A stretch of DNA of 64,000 nucleotides, taken from contig JAALGY010000036.1 in the NCBI GenBank assembly GCA_032358165.1, positions 372,001 through 436,000 on the forward strand, given 5' to 3'. The notes under the pieces were generated by a model. It was not told where the DNA came from, made no database searches, and was given only the letters and a program-made list of their open reading frames with translations. This document shows positions 47,559 through 57,991 of this stretch, piece by piece. Source of the DNA: Diplosphaera chodatii (lineage: Eukaryota > Chlorophyta > Trebouxiophyceae > Prasiolales > Stichococcaceae). Position 1 is the stretch's first letter, and every line of letters starts with the position of its first letter. Made by a program: the position numbers and the translations under genes.

Positions 47559-48610
47559 CTGCCGCACCTCCACCGGAATGCCGTGCGCATGGCAGACGCA
47601 GCATATTGCTTCGGCCACCTGCTCGGACAGTGGTGGTGATGCAATGACTACCTTGCGCACCAAGCCCGCTTGCGCCGACTTCAGCTCGTGAATATGAGTG
47701 TTGCACTGCGCGAAAGCCTTGCGAATCCTGTGGACGTTGTGACCTAGCATCAGTGACCACCGCGGATGCATCGACTCAGTGGTTTGACAAGTGCAGCCGC
47801 CATGGGTGCTTATAAATATGGTATCTGTCATGTCACTGCAACGCAGATAATGAGGCAAAGGACCCACAGGCGCACGGCATCGTCGATGTTGTTGACGAGG
47901 TCGATGCGCAGCATGCACTGCAGCAAGCTCTTCCGTTCTGACAACTCCATATGCCACTTTTCTGCGCGTGTCAGTTTCTGCCGTGGAAGCCCAGCCGTAT
48001 CAGCGCGGTCGTCCTCGACACCCTGTGCCGTTTCTTCCACATATTCTGCACGCACCCAACGTCAAAGCATGTAAACTCATATGGCATACATATCGTGTCA
48101 GTGGCATCCCCTCTGTACTACATCATCCGCACATGCATTGCAGCTGAACTCAGCAACTGGAAGCGCACCGAGGATGCCTCTTGCATCCAACCAGCCAGCT
48201 TTCCCCAAAAGCAGGTTGCGATCCGCAATGAGCTCAGCAATCTCCAGATCTTTTTTCGCCACTTCCAGCTGCTTCTCCTTGATATCCCTGTCCTTGCTGA
48301 TGAGGTCACGCTCCTTGCTGATGACCTCGATGTCCTTCTTAGCAATGTCACGTACCATGGCATCATGCGCTGCCTTGGCCTGCAGCAAACAATGCACCAC
48401 GGTGTTCGGCAACCCTGCACAGATGACAACGACAACATGATCATGTCAGCCGCAACACACAAGTTATCAGAGCGAGGCAGCCGGCGTAAGACAGCTGTTC
48501 ACCTGGTGCTCGTACCGCATGACCTTGAAAGCAACCATCGCATCGGCCTCCTGTGCCTTGCCCTCCTCCCGAGTCGCGTTGACCTCTTGTATGAACCTCC
48601 GAAGGGCTGG
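47559..48610 (-). CDS. Unrecognised coiled-coil protein
   Basis: Blocks in order: 48503-48610 (PALRRFIQEVNATREEGKAQ), 48169-48379 (KKDIEVISKERDLISKDRD, then KKDLEIAELIADRNLLL, GWLDARGILEY), 47876-48045 (EYVEETAQGVEDDRAD, KWHMELSERKSLLQ) and 47559 to about 47730 (RKAFAQCNTHIHELKSAQ, ending EVRQG and a stop). The first two junctions are in phase. The third is not solved: the frame of the last block needs two leftover bases that no good GT donor gives. The second block is an almost pure charged heptad helix with a repeated KDR/KER pattern. The N-terminal exon upstream of 48610 was not found. I do not recognise the family; cytosolic by default. Confidence 0.55.
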
Positions 48611-49261
48611 CTGCAACAACAGTGTCAGAGCACCATGTCGCATCCGAATACGGCTGCAACACCACCGCTGTTGCTGCGAGAACAGCTTGCAAGGTATTTG
48701 ATTCCATATCAGGATGGCAGAAGCCAGCACAGAACAGACATGTTTGAGCATGTCATTGCAAACCACCTGTACGCCGCTACGCAGCAGCACGTCCTCCTTG
48801 CTGGTAGCATGCCGCATTCTGATGGATGAATGTGGGCTCGCAGCGCTAGATCGAGGCATATAGCAGTGCGTGACCCAGAGCCGCCGTGCATGCAACGCCA
48901 CACCCTGTCTAGAAGCACCGCGGTGCGCAAGGCGCAGCATGTTGCCAGATTGTGCTACATGCGACTGCTCATAGTGTTGCTGCGCGTACAGCTTGCTTGC
49001 TGTGAGGTGCTCTGGTGCTGTGTAAAGAAGTCACCATCTGCGCAAGCCAAAGTGTGGGCACATGCGGCAGACTTGTGTCATGGGGAAGCACCTTCCTTGG
49101 GTGCTGGAAGCCCTGGCCCGATGGCTCTGTGGGACTCCAATCGGACTTTGGATATTTGCTCCATCATGTAGCTCTGAGCAGAGCACAGACGATGTTCACA
49201 AGAATACTGCAACAACCAACGTTGTTGCAGTTTTGTTTCGACCACATATGGCCTTGGGCAT
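48611..49261. other. Poorly resolved stretch before the pseudogene
   Basis: By the 4.2-kb offset this should hold the copy of exons 1-2 of the acetyltransferase, but similarity is too low to claim by eye. It also holds the promoter of the coiled-coil gene. No intact gene seen. Confidence 0.35.
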
Positions 49262-51330
49262 CAGCGAGCGGCTGGACAGGCATGCTCTGTATAACATGCT
49301 GCTCAGATCACTGCGACGGCCACGTGAATCGATGCAGAGCGTGAACATGCGGTTGGCAGCTGGTTCCAGCAACAGAAGGCCTTGGGCTGTCGTCTAGGAT
49401 TCCCGCTCCTGCACAGTCTCCTGGAGGTGTTGCGGCAGCATGATATGCACGGTGTGCTCTGCTTACCATCTGTTGCAGCGGTTGACATCGGTAAGTGATG
49501 GTGCCAGCACAGTCTGTCTGCTTTTGATCCGGCTGAGGGTCTGGGCCCTGACATGTCGAGCACAGGCCTGAGTGTTCTGAGCATGCACTTGCCCGGCGCA
49601 AAGCTGGGAGACGTAAGGTGCAGATATAGATGTGATAGCGAGCCGGTGGTGTAGGGCGTCTGGGTGGCTGTTGCCGACAGCTTCAAGGTGCCAGCGAGTG
49701 CGCACAAGTTTACTCAGCTCAGGTAGCCGCAGAGCAATGCTTGCAATCAATGCAAATTGGCGAAGTTGCACAAAGTGCGAATAACGTGGCAGCAGAGTCA
49801 TCCAAACGTTGCATCTTGCAGAAGGATGTCCCATGAGAAGAGCCAGCTAGAGAACCCGGGCGCCAATACGCAGGATGTCGATGGCAGTGGCACGGGCAGT
49901 AATGGCAACAGCTTCCGTCCAATCAGCACCATCTGGCTGATGTTCATACCAAGGCACTCCATGGGTACGCCAGTGAAGCATCTCGCCGTACTCACCGTTG
50001 TGTGCAGGAAACTGTATGTGTGCAGATCTGTCATGACGTGCTGTGCTGCTGCATGCAATGCTGCAATCCCACCACCTATTCACCGGTATTGGCGCAGCTT
50101 AAAATGTGACCAGTGGCCAGCCTGTTTGCTTGGTGCTTCAACCTCACCCAGCTGTCTGCTTTCCCGTGTTGCAATGCTTATGACACTCCCCTGATGTGCT
50201 GTGTACTGACCTCTTGCAGGCTGGGATTGCACTATGTCCTACGCACGCCGAGCAGACGGTGCTCATTGCGATGCGTCACCAGCCATTGCTTTATTAAGGC
50301 GATCGGCAAAGACTTCAAGCTTGATTGCCAGGTGATTGCCATGCACACTCGTTGGCTATAGCACTTGGTGCTGGCAAGAGGCGCTAAAGGGCGACACATA
50401 GTGCTGAAAAAGCGCAGTGCCATGCAGCTTATTGTGCTGAGAAGAGTAGTGCGGTTGCATCTGCAGGACCAATGCCTCGTCTTTTCTGTTCTTGCATCAC
50501 AGACCATCTACGATGATATGGAAGCATCCTTGATTCACATTATCATCAAGCTGCACCAAACCACATTCCACATCCTGGGCTAAAACCGGTGGGTGATGCG
50601 CCATCCATGCAGCCTGCAAGGCTGTGGTGTGAGCAACCTGCCATTTGGTTGCGGTATATGTGTAGCTACAAGCACTGTAGGCCGAAGGGACATGGGCACA
50701 TACATGTGCAGCTGATCTTTCTCAGCAGAGCACTCTGAACGCTTGTTAGTGTGCATGCACCCCGACGCTGCCGCCTCTCAAGTGTAGGAGCTATGGGCAT
50801 CTCGACCTTCTTCTTTCGAGAGGCTTTAAAGGAGGGGCAAGATTTGCACTCTCGAGCGTCTGCTGTCCGACATCGGCCATGTACGAGTAAGCATGGTCCA
50901 CGCACTCCTGCTCTGCTGTAGCTCGCTGACACTACTTTGGCCTGCATGTTGGTTGGCAATGCTGCAACCTGTTGAGTAGTCGTCTTACTTCTTCAGTGCA
51001 TGAAGGTGACCCTGTATCAGAGTCATGTCCAACAGGTAATCTACCGCCGCTACTGGACGCGCATGGTGCTGGACGTGCTGCAGCAGCACCGCGGCAATCT
51101 TTCCATCAAGGACATCAGCGAGCTGACGGCGATTCGCACCGACGACATCGTGAAGACGCTGGAGTCGCTCAACCTGATCAAGTATTGGAAGGGCGACCAC
51201 ATCATCTCCTGCACCGTGCGCATCATCGACGAGCACCTGAAGACCATGAGCCCGCAGCACGGCATCGAGATCGACGTGTCGAGGCTCAACTGGAAGCCCT
51301 TGCTCACCGGCCAGCCACCTGCCAACACTC
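49262..51330 (+). pseudogene. Decayed tandem copy of the MYST acetyltransferase
   Basis: Segments match the gene at 44.6-47.15 kb in the same order and spacing, offset by 4.19-4.21 kb. These are exon 3 start (49262), exon 4 start (about 49480), part of exon 6 (about 49990, with an internal deletion), exon 7 (about 50220), exon 8 (about 50480), exon 9 (about 50730) and exon 10 (51037). Introns are present, so it is a DNA duplication and not a retrocopy. Exons 3-9 carry many substitutions, small deletions, frameshifts and stops (for example TAA in the exon 8 copy). Exon 10 differs at only about five to eight positions. Similarity stops three codons before the parental stop, where a GTCCTG repeat island begins. 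The acetyl-CoA and catalytic regions are destroyed, so no enzyme can result. Confidence 0.88.
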
Positions 51331-51760
51331 TGGGGATGGGCATCTGTCCCGGGGCGGCGGCGCCGGTGTCCTGATGGGGTCCGGCAGGGGTGTCCTGCAG
51401 CTGGGGCAGGACACCCACCAGAACGGGGACAGGTCGAGGACAGGTTGCAGGGCACCCCTGAGGACCGCCGCCAGGACTGCTGGCGGGACACCACCTCGGG
51501 CAGGACAGCGTCCCGGGAGGGTGTCCTGCCTGTCTTTCAGGGGTTGTCCGTCCGGAAAAATTTGTCTTGGTTTGAACAGGACAGGAGCGGGACATGGTTT
51601 GGGACCCGTTTCTGCCTACAGCCACCGCGCCGCCGGACACCTTCAGGACTTGTGGCTGTGAAATATATCAGGACTGCGCAGGACATGCGCAGGGACACCA
51701 ACAGCGCATGTTCTGAGACACTGCCTGCACCGCTGAGGACACACCCGCACACCCGCCCAC
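51330..51760. repeat. GTCCTG/CAGGAC hairpin island
   Basis: About 430 bp in which GTCC, GGAC, GTCCTG and CAGGAC recur more than twenty times in both orientations. Two perfect inverted repeats are visible: GGGTGTCCTG (51388-51397) with CAGGACACCC (51407-51416), and GGCAGGACA (51499-51507) with TGTCCTGCC (51522-51530). GC content is very high to about 51550 and then falls. It begins exactly where the pseudogene's similarity to its parent ends. Confidence 0.8.
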
Positions 51761-52051
51761 AAACACCGCAAGAAGGTTTAGAGGGCTGCCAGCAACAGGC
51801 TGCAGTGGGAGAGTGTCTGACTGAAACGTGTTGCTGACATTGGTTGGAAGCGGAGCATTGACTAGGCAACTTTGCAACACATCTACACATCATGCATCTG
51901 TGCAAGTGAGGGCATTTCCAGCTGTTGCCCGAACAACTCGACTGGGAGCAACAACAGATGATCTCCAGATTCTTATCGCCCGGACCCCGGAAGTGCAGCG
52001 CGCGCACAGTCAGAGGTTTCAACGATCACCGACTTGTCCAAGTTCATCAAC

Positions 52052-53363
52052 ATGATGGCAACCAGCTGCATGTTCACGCAGCTGCGCGTGCCGGTTGCAC
52101 AGCCAGCTCGGGCGTCAGCTTCCAGGCATCCCTCGCAGCTGCGGGTGACCCCATTCACGTCGGCTCCCCTTCGCCTGCGCAGCAGGCTGCAAGGTGCGCT
52201 AAGAAGGCTCGACTCCTGGTAAACGAATGTCGTGATCGATCCGGCTGACCGACGTTTCGAGTCCGAACGCCGCTTCATTTCATGCGTGCTTGCCCAGAGC
52301 AACTGCGCGCTGTGCAGACACCGTCACACTGGAGACATGCTGGTTCGTGTACGCAAGACGCTAGAGCTGCATCGCTGACCGTTGGTCACAAATGAACGGA
52401 TGACCCATGTGCAGCACTCACTGCAGCATGTGCATGCATGGGCTTCACCGCCACTGACTGCTAAGCTGCACGAGTGAGCGGCAACATGGGTGCAATGTTG
52501 TGTCCTGTGCAACATGCGAAGCTGCTGCAGTAGCCTCAAATAGCAGGTTCTTGCACAGGACGCACAGTGGAGGTGCGGGCAAAGGAGTTCGACTTCGACC
52601 AATTTCTGGAGAGCACACAGGAGAGGGTGAGGTGTTGTGGTCGCATCGTTTGTGTATATATACAGCGATATACAGCGCACGACATGCAGGCCATGCAGCA
52701 CTTACTCCAAGCAGTCTTCCCGTCAGGACGCCTCCTAACTCCCTTCCTTTGATCGCAGTTTGAGGCGTCTGACAACAAGCCAGTGGTCATCGCCTATTCT
52801 GTTGGCGCCGTCTTCGCATTCTTCTTCGCGGAGTGGTTTATCCATCTGCCGCTCTTCAACTTCGTCAGTACCTTGTCTCGCGGCCACTTGCATGGCACTG
52901 GAACCGTCTGTTGTAGCAGGTGGTGATGCCAATGTCCAGCACGTGTGCTGGTATATGCAGCTCGTTGGGTTCCCACTACAGCTGCTGGGGCTCCTGATTG
53001 CGCCGTACCTGGCCGTCCGTTACTTGGCGGTGCGCTGCAGTCCGCGCTGCTCTGCTGCCGACCAAGCAGTCCGTGGTCAACCCTGCGAATTCAGGAGCCG
53101 CAACTGGGTGTTTCAACAGCCTCAGGCTCACTGTCCCGGTTGATGGTTGCAGGATGGAGAGGACTGGTATGCTGACGCATCTGACGCGGCGGTGAGTGCA
53201 CCCAGACGAGGACCACTTGCTCGAGGGTAGTTGTATGCTGTGTGCTCTTTAGGGCTTCCAAGAGTGAAATGCAGCACCGCTGAATGATGTCATGTACGAT
53301 GCACTGCAGGACAAGGTTATTGCGCAGCTGCCAGGGCTGAACAAGAAGCGCATCGGATCGTGA
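52052..53363 (+). CDS. CURT1: CURT1/CAAD-type thylakoid membrane protein
   Basis: Six exons: 52052-52193, 52559-52626, 52759-52863, 52961-53029, 53153-53191, 53310-53363; 477 nt, 158 residues. Exon 1 is a typical plastid transit peptide: MMATSCMFTQLRVP and then many Ser, Arg, Gln, Pro and no acids. The mature part has a short amphipathic lead (FDQFLESTQERFEASDNK), two hydrophobic helices (VVIAYSVGAVFAFFFAEWFI and FPLQLLGLLIAPYLAVRYL) and an acidic C-terminal helix region (DGEDWYADASDAADKVIAQLPG). Size, two-helix layout and the RYL end fit CURT1/CAAD proteins, which bend thylakoid membranes at grana margins. The match is by layout more than by strict motifs, so a different small plastid membrane protein is possible. 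Confidence 0.72.
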
Positions 53364-54047
53364 ACATGACCCGTCGTATGAACCCACATGCTGCTGGCGG
53401 TCATCACTACATACGCCAACTTGCGGGGAAGAGATACTGCCGGCCTGCAAAGTTTGACATCACTTCATTGTTTCAACCTGGTTTGCTTAGTCGAATTGCT
53501 GTCAAGGCTTCACTTGTGCGAGCATCGTGTGTAAATGCCCTTGTACAGGATAGGAAGCAAGCGTGCCTCTCCTCTGGTATCTGCATACTTGTGCTGCGAT
53601 CAGTGAGGATCGGCGGATGCTCTTTATAACCTGTGATTGGACTGTGCCTGTTTGCCGCAGTGTTCATCATCAGGTGTCCAGTCGCCTGGGTGGCACATTT
53701 GATTGAAAGGGTAGCACCGAGAAAGCCGGTACTACCAATCCCCTGCTGAGGCATTTTGGCGATCGGCAGCCTGTGCCATGCAGCTTCCCGACTGCCAGCA
53801 TCGGTCCCCTGCGCAGTCGCGCTGTGGCGCTGTAGGGTCAACAAAGTGCTTCTTGCAAATAACGTTCTCGTTACGTGTTGATAAGCTTTACGTTAATAAG
53901 CTTTAGTAGACGCCGCTCCTCGCGGAGTTGCTGCTACTGCAGCTGGCAGCATCGTTGCACTGGGTCGGTGTGTTGAAGAAGTTCTTCATAACGTAGCGCT
54001 ATCAAACTCGTGTGACAGATTAGCTGAGTCGCACTTTTTGCGGCATC
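53364..54047. other. Intergenic stretch upstream of RTCB
   Basis: 684 bp. Near 53880-53905 the short direct repeat ATAAGCTTTA occurs twice, 14-16 bp apart, within an AT-rich patch about 150 bp before the RTCB start; it may be promoter DNA. No coding exon supported. Confidence 0.4.
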
Positions 54048-57000
54048 ATGGGCACGTCCGTGGTTCGAACGTTCGATGAAGTGGGTACCTGCGCCAGGCA
54101 TGCATCTCGTTGCATGCATGCCGCCGTCATATGCGAAGACAATGCACGCACCAATGCGCACAGTGCGCTCATACAAGAGCCCTCGGGTGTGTGTGTGCAA
54201 CTGCAGGAGATGCAATACATTGAGCAGGAAACACCGGTGCGCTTCCGCATCAAAGAGGGCATGGTACCGGGGATGCGGGTGCCTGGCAAGTTTTATGTCA
54301 ACGACCGATTGAAGTCGCTCATCTTTGACGAGCTGCACGCCGCCACGCAACGCGGTGGGCAAGGCGGGTTCTCACCTGCCATCAAGCAGATTGCCAATGT
54401 GGCAGCGCTGCCAGGCATTGTGCGGGTGAGTTGCTGCATACTGACATCTCGGGTGGGTGCCCCTGGAACTGGCTGCGTGTGCGATGAGCACGACTGCCAA
54501 GCCTCAACTCAGAGCAGCCAATGAAATTCCTGATCCGTAGGAGTCGATTGCACTGCCGGATGTGCACTCGGGCTATGGCTTTGCCATCGGCAACGTGGCG
54601 GCATTTGACATGGCCAACCCCGAGGCGGTGGTGTCCCCCGGCGGCGTGGGCTTTGATATCAACTGTGGCGTACGCCTCATCCGCACCAACCTGGTGCGAC
54701 TTCCCTTCAGGCAGTTTTGTGCTATTCTGCGTCAGCACAGCTAGGCTTGCTGTGTGCAATCGTGACTGACCCTGACTACCAGTGTACCGTTCATCAGTAG
54801 ACGCAGTGTTGACATGTGGCCAAGTGCAAGTCTCTCAGTATGTTCTATCCTGCAGATGGAGGCGGATGTCACAGACGTCAAGGAGCAGCTGGCGCAGTCG
54901 CTGTTTGACCACATCCCAGTGGGCGTGGGCAGCCAGGGCATCATCCCCACCTCGGCGCGCGACCTGGAGGCCGCGCTCGAGATGGGCATGGACTGGTCGC
55001 TGCGTGAGGTGCGGGGCAGAGCTGCCATGCGGACCAAACAAGCTTGTGCAGCTCGACCTGCCAGCTTGATGGGGTGCGTAGGCTGCCTTGGAGCTCAACG
55101 CCCTGGTAGGGGTGTTCAACGACTGCCTGATCCTCTCCTGCCAGGGGTACTCCTGGGCAGAGGACAAGGAGCACTGCGAGGAGTACGGCCGCATGCTGCA
55201 TGCAGACCCGACAGCTGTCAGCCAAAGGGCAAAGAAGCGCGGCCTGCCCCAGGTGCAGAGCACCACTGTCCGGATTATCAGACCGTAGGATGGCATGCAT
55301 AGAAGACTGCTCAAGCTACTTCGACACATACGTGCTCGTTGAGATGTGGTCGTTCGGGTGAGCAGATGGGTACACTGGGCGCGGGCAATCATTACGCAGA
55401 GATCCAGGTGGTAGACGAGATCTTTGATGCGGCAGCCGCCCGCAAGATGGGCATCGAGCAGGTTGGTCAGGTGTGCGTCATGATCCACAGCGGCAGCCGC
55501 GGCCTTGGCCACCAGGTACCCATTCCTCTTGCAGGTTTGCCAGTGTTGTGCCTTGTCATTGAGCAGCACGTGTTCATTGCAATGCAGCTGAACGCCTGCT
55601 ATTCATGCTTTCATGGTCCCCAAAAGACGCTGACTGCGCACCCCTGAGCTTTGCACAAGGCCGGGCAACGTCATGTGTGCCCACACGTCGTGCAGGTTGC
55701 CACAGATGCGCTGGTCGCAATGGAGCGCGCAATGGCACGCGACAAGATTGCGACCAACGACCGGCAGCTCGCCTGTGCGCGGATCAACAGTGAGGAGGGG
55801 CAATCATACCTCAAGGTCCGGACAGCATCGGCGCAGATTGGTGTCAGCATGTCGTTCACGCCCGACGGCTGCATTCACACGGAACTGAGTCAGTGGAAAT
55901 CACGGTCTGGATGTTCTCGAGAGCAGATGCCTCACACAACTATCTTGTTGCAGGCCATGTCGTGTGCGGCCAACTATGCATGGGTGAACCGCAGCTCCAT
56001 GACATTCCTGTGCCGCCAGGCATTCGCCAAGCTGTTCAAGCAGTCTCCCGACGACCTGGACATGAACATCGTGTACGACGTCAGCCACAATATTGCCAAG
56101 GTGCATATGTATGGCCACAGCGCTGCTCCTGATGTGCTGAGCCTCATCATCACATGGGACATGAAACTCATCACTGCATCCGTCAGTAGCATCGAAGGGT
56201 GCACATCTTCAAGGCCCCCCATGCTGCGGCGCTGCAACAGCTTGCATGTATCTGGAGCACGACCCTTCAAGTCGTACCTGTCAATGTACAGGTGGAGGAG
56301 CATGTGGTTGACGGGCGGCAGATGAAGCTGCTGGTGCATCGTAAGGGCGCGACGCGAGCATTCCCGCCGCACCACCCCCTGATCCCCGTGGATTACCAGT
56401 TCACGGGGCAGCCCGTGCTCATCGGTGGCACGATGGGCACCTGCAGCTACGTGCTCACAGGTGAAATTTGCTCTGTCAATGAAGTGTGGTCACTGAACTT
56501 CTGAACTTCCATATGAGAACTTATGGAAGTCTCATAGCCGATCGCACAGCTAACAGCCCTTGGCAGAAGTGCAGATGTCGCAGCTGCCAGATGCGCCGGA
56601 AGCTGCAGGCCCACCTTTGCTTAATCCCCTGTTTGCTGCAAGTCCTGCTTTGCACTCTGCTGACCTGTTGTGCTGGTTATGTCAGGCACGGACAAGGGCA
56701 TGCAGGAGACGTTCGGCTCCACGTGCCACGGCGCCGGCCGCGCCCGCAGCCGCAACAACAGCCGCAACGCCCTCAGCTACACCGAGGTGCTCGACGCGCT
56801 CAAGACCAAGGGGATCGCCATCAGGTGTGAAGGGTTTAGGGTTCAGGTCTGCTAGGACGTATAGACTCATGTCCCATGCATAGACACCCCAGGTCATCTT
56901 GCTTCGTGGCCATCGTGATGATGGCCCACTCACCAGACGATTCTACTGGACCGCATGCTTGAGGTGAGTGTACAGGATTGTAGTGTGCTTATTACTGTCG

Positions 57001-57157
57001 CTTCACGGGTGACTGCAGGGTGGCCAGCCCGAAGCTGGTGATGGAGGAAGCGCCCGAGTCGTACAAAGACGTGACGGAGGTTGTGGACACCTGCCACGAG
57101 GCCGGCATCTCCAAGAAGTGCATCAAGCTGCGTCCGATTGGTGTCGTCAAGGGCTGA
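54048..57157 (+). CDS. RTCB: tRNA-splicing ligase RtcB
   Basis: Eleven exons: 54048-54080, 54207-54425, 54541-54693, 54856-55008, 55145-55252, 55366-55515, 55696-55815, 55954-56100, 56292-56460, 56686-56824, 57019-57157; 1530 nt, 509 residues, the size of human RTCB. Metal and GMP site motifs are all present: [78 protein letters not shown] and the guanylylated histidine in CHGAGRA. It ends [10 protein letters not shown] as in animals. RTCB joins tRNA exon halves with 2',3'-cyclic phosphate and 5'-OH ends using GTP and Mn; in other eukaryotes it also splices the UPR mRNA. It needs an archease partner not seen here. TGTAA at 57409-57413 lies 3'. Confidence 0.96.
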
Positions 57158-57991
57158 GCTCGCCAGCTGCTGCGGCTCTGACGGCCATCGATCAGCTGGT
57201 AGTCAAGTTGAGAGGGTCGCGAGGCTCGACCGGTATTGCAGAGGTTTTGGCGGACGTTCTAGCCCTGACAACACTTTGCTCTCAAAGCGCACACAGGGAC
57301 AAGGTGGCTTGATGTGAGGTGTGGTGTGCGGCCTTGTAGTTCAGACATTGCAGCAACCCTGTTCAAGCGCTGACGTGGTTGCTTGGCATGTCTGGCTGCA
57401 CCAGACGCTGTAAACTTTAGGAAGGAGGTTTCCCGCCATCCTGAGAGGGAAGAACCATTTCAGTCCAGGGTGAAGATGGTTTTCATCACTTGCAATGACG
57501 ACTCTGACGTGCTGCGAGTGCTGTGCTCTGACATCGGAGCACAAAGGCTTTCAACAGATCAACACTTGGCAAATCCAGCCACAAGTTTCGCTTTGCCCAT
57601 CTGCGACATCGATCTCTGATCGTTCGTGCTCCATCACTTGCCAGGCCCAGCAATCGTGGGGATTCTGGCAGTGAGCCTGGCAAATTGTGTTCGAATCATG
57701 TAGTTGCGTACACTTGCTGTTGACTGATTGCGATTTTGCGGTATGCACCTGCTGCACGCTGGGCAGCGCAGTACAGACACGATTGTGCATAAGATGAACA
57801 TGCAGGACGTACGAGCCTGCCCCTTGAAGTGCATGACGCATGTGTGCCATCTCTTACGCCTCATTATCTGGCCAAGTTTCAGTATGGATCAGTAGGCAAA
57901 GAATCCACACAACGGCTGGGCGTTTCCTGCTGCAGGTATCGTGCTAGGCATGCCAGCGGGTGCACTTGCCACTTCGGCACGTTGAGCGGCC
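57158..57991. other. Intergenic stretch between RTCB and BRCT gene
   Basis: 834 bp. Holds the RTCB 3' UTR and the promoter of the next gene. No supported exon or repeat. Confidence 0.4.

Noticed and set aside
49303..49707. Minus-strand 134-codon open frame as a gene
   Set aside because: It lies over the acetyltransferase pseudogene on the opposite strand and has no recognisable domain.
51037..51374. A second, functional MYST acetyltransferase
   Set aside because: Only the last exon is intact; the acetyl-CoA and catalytic exons of the copy are frameshifted and stopped, so it is listed as a pseudogene.
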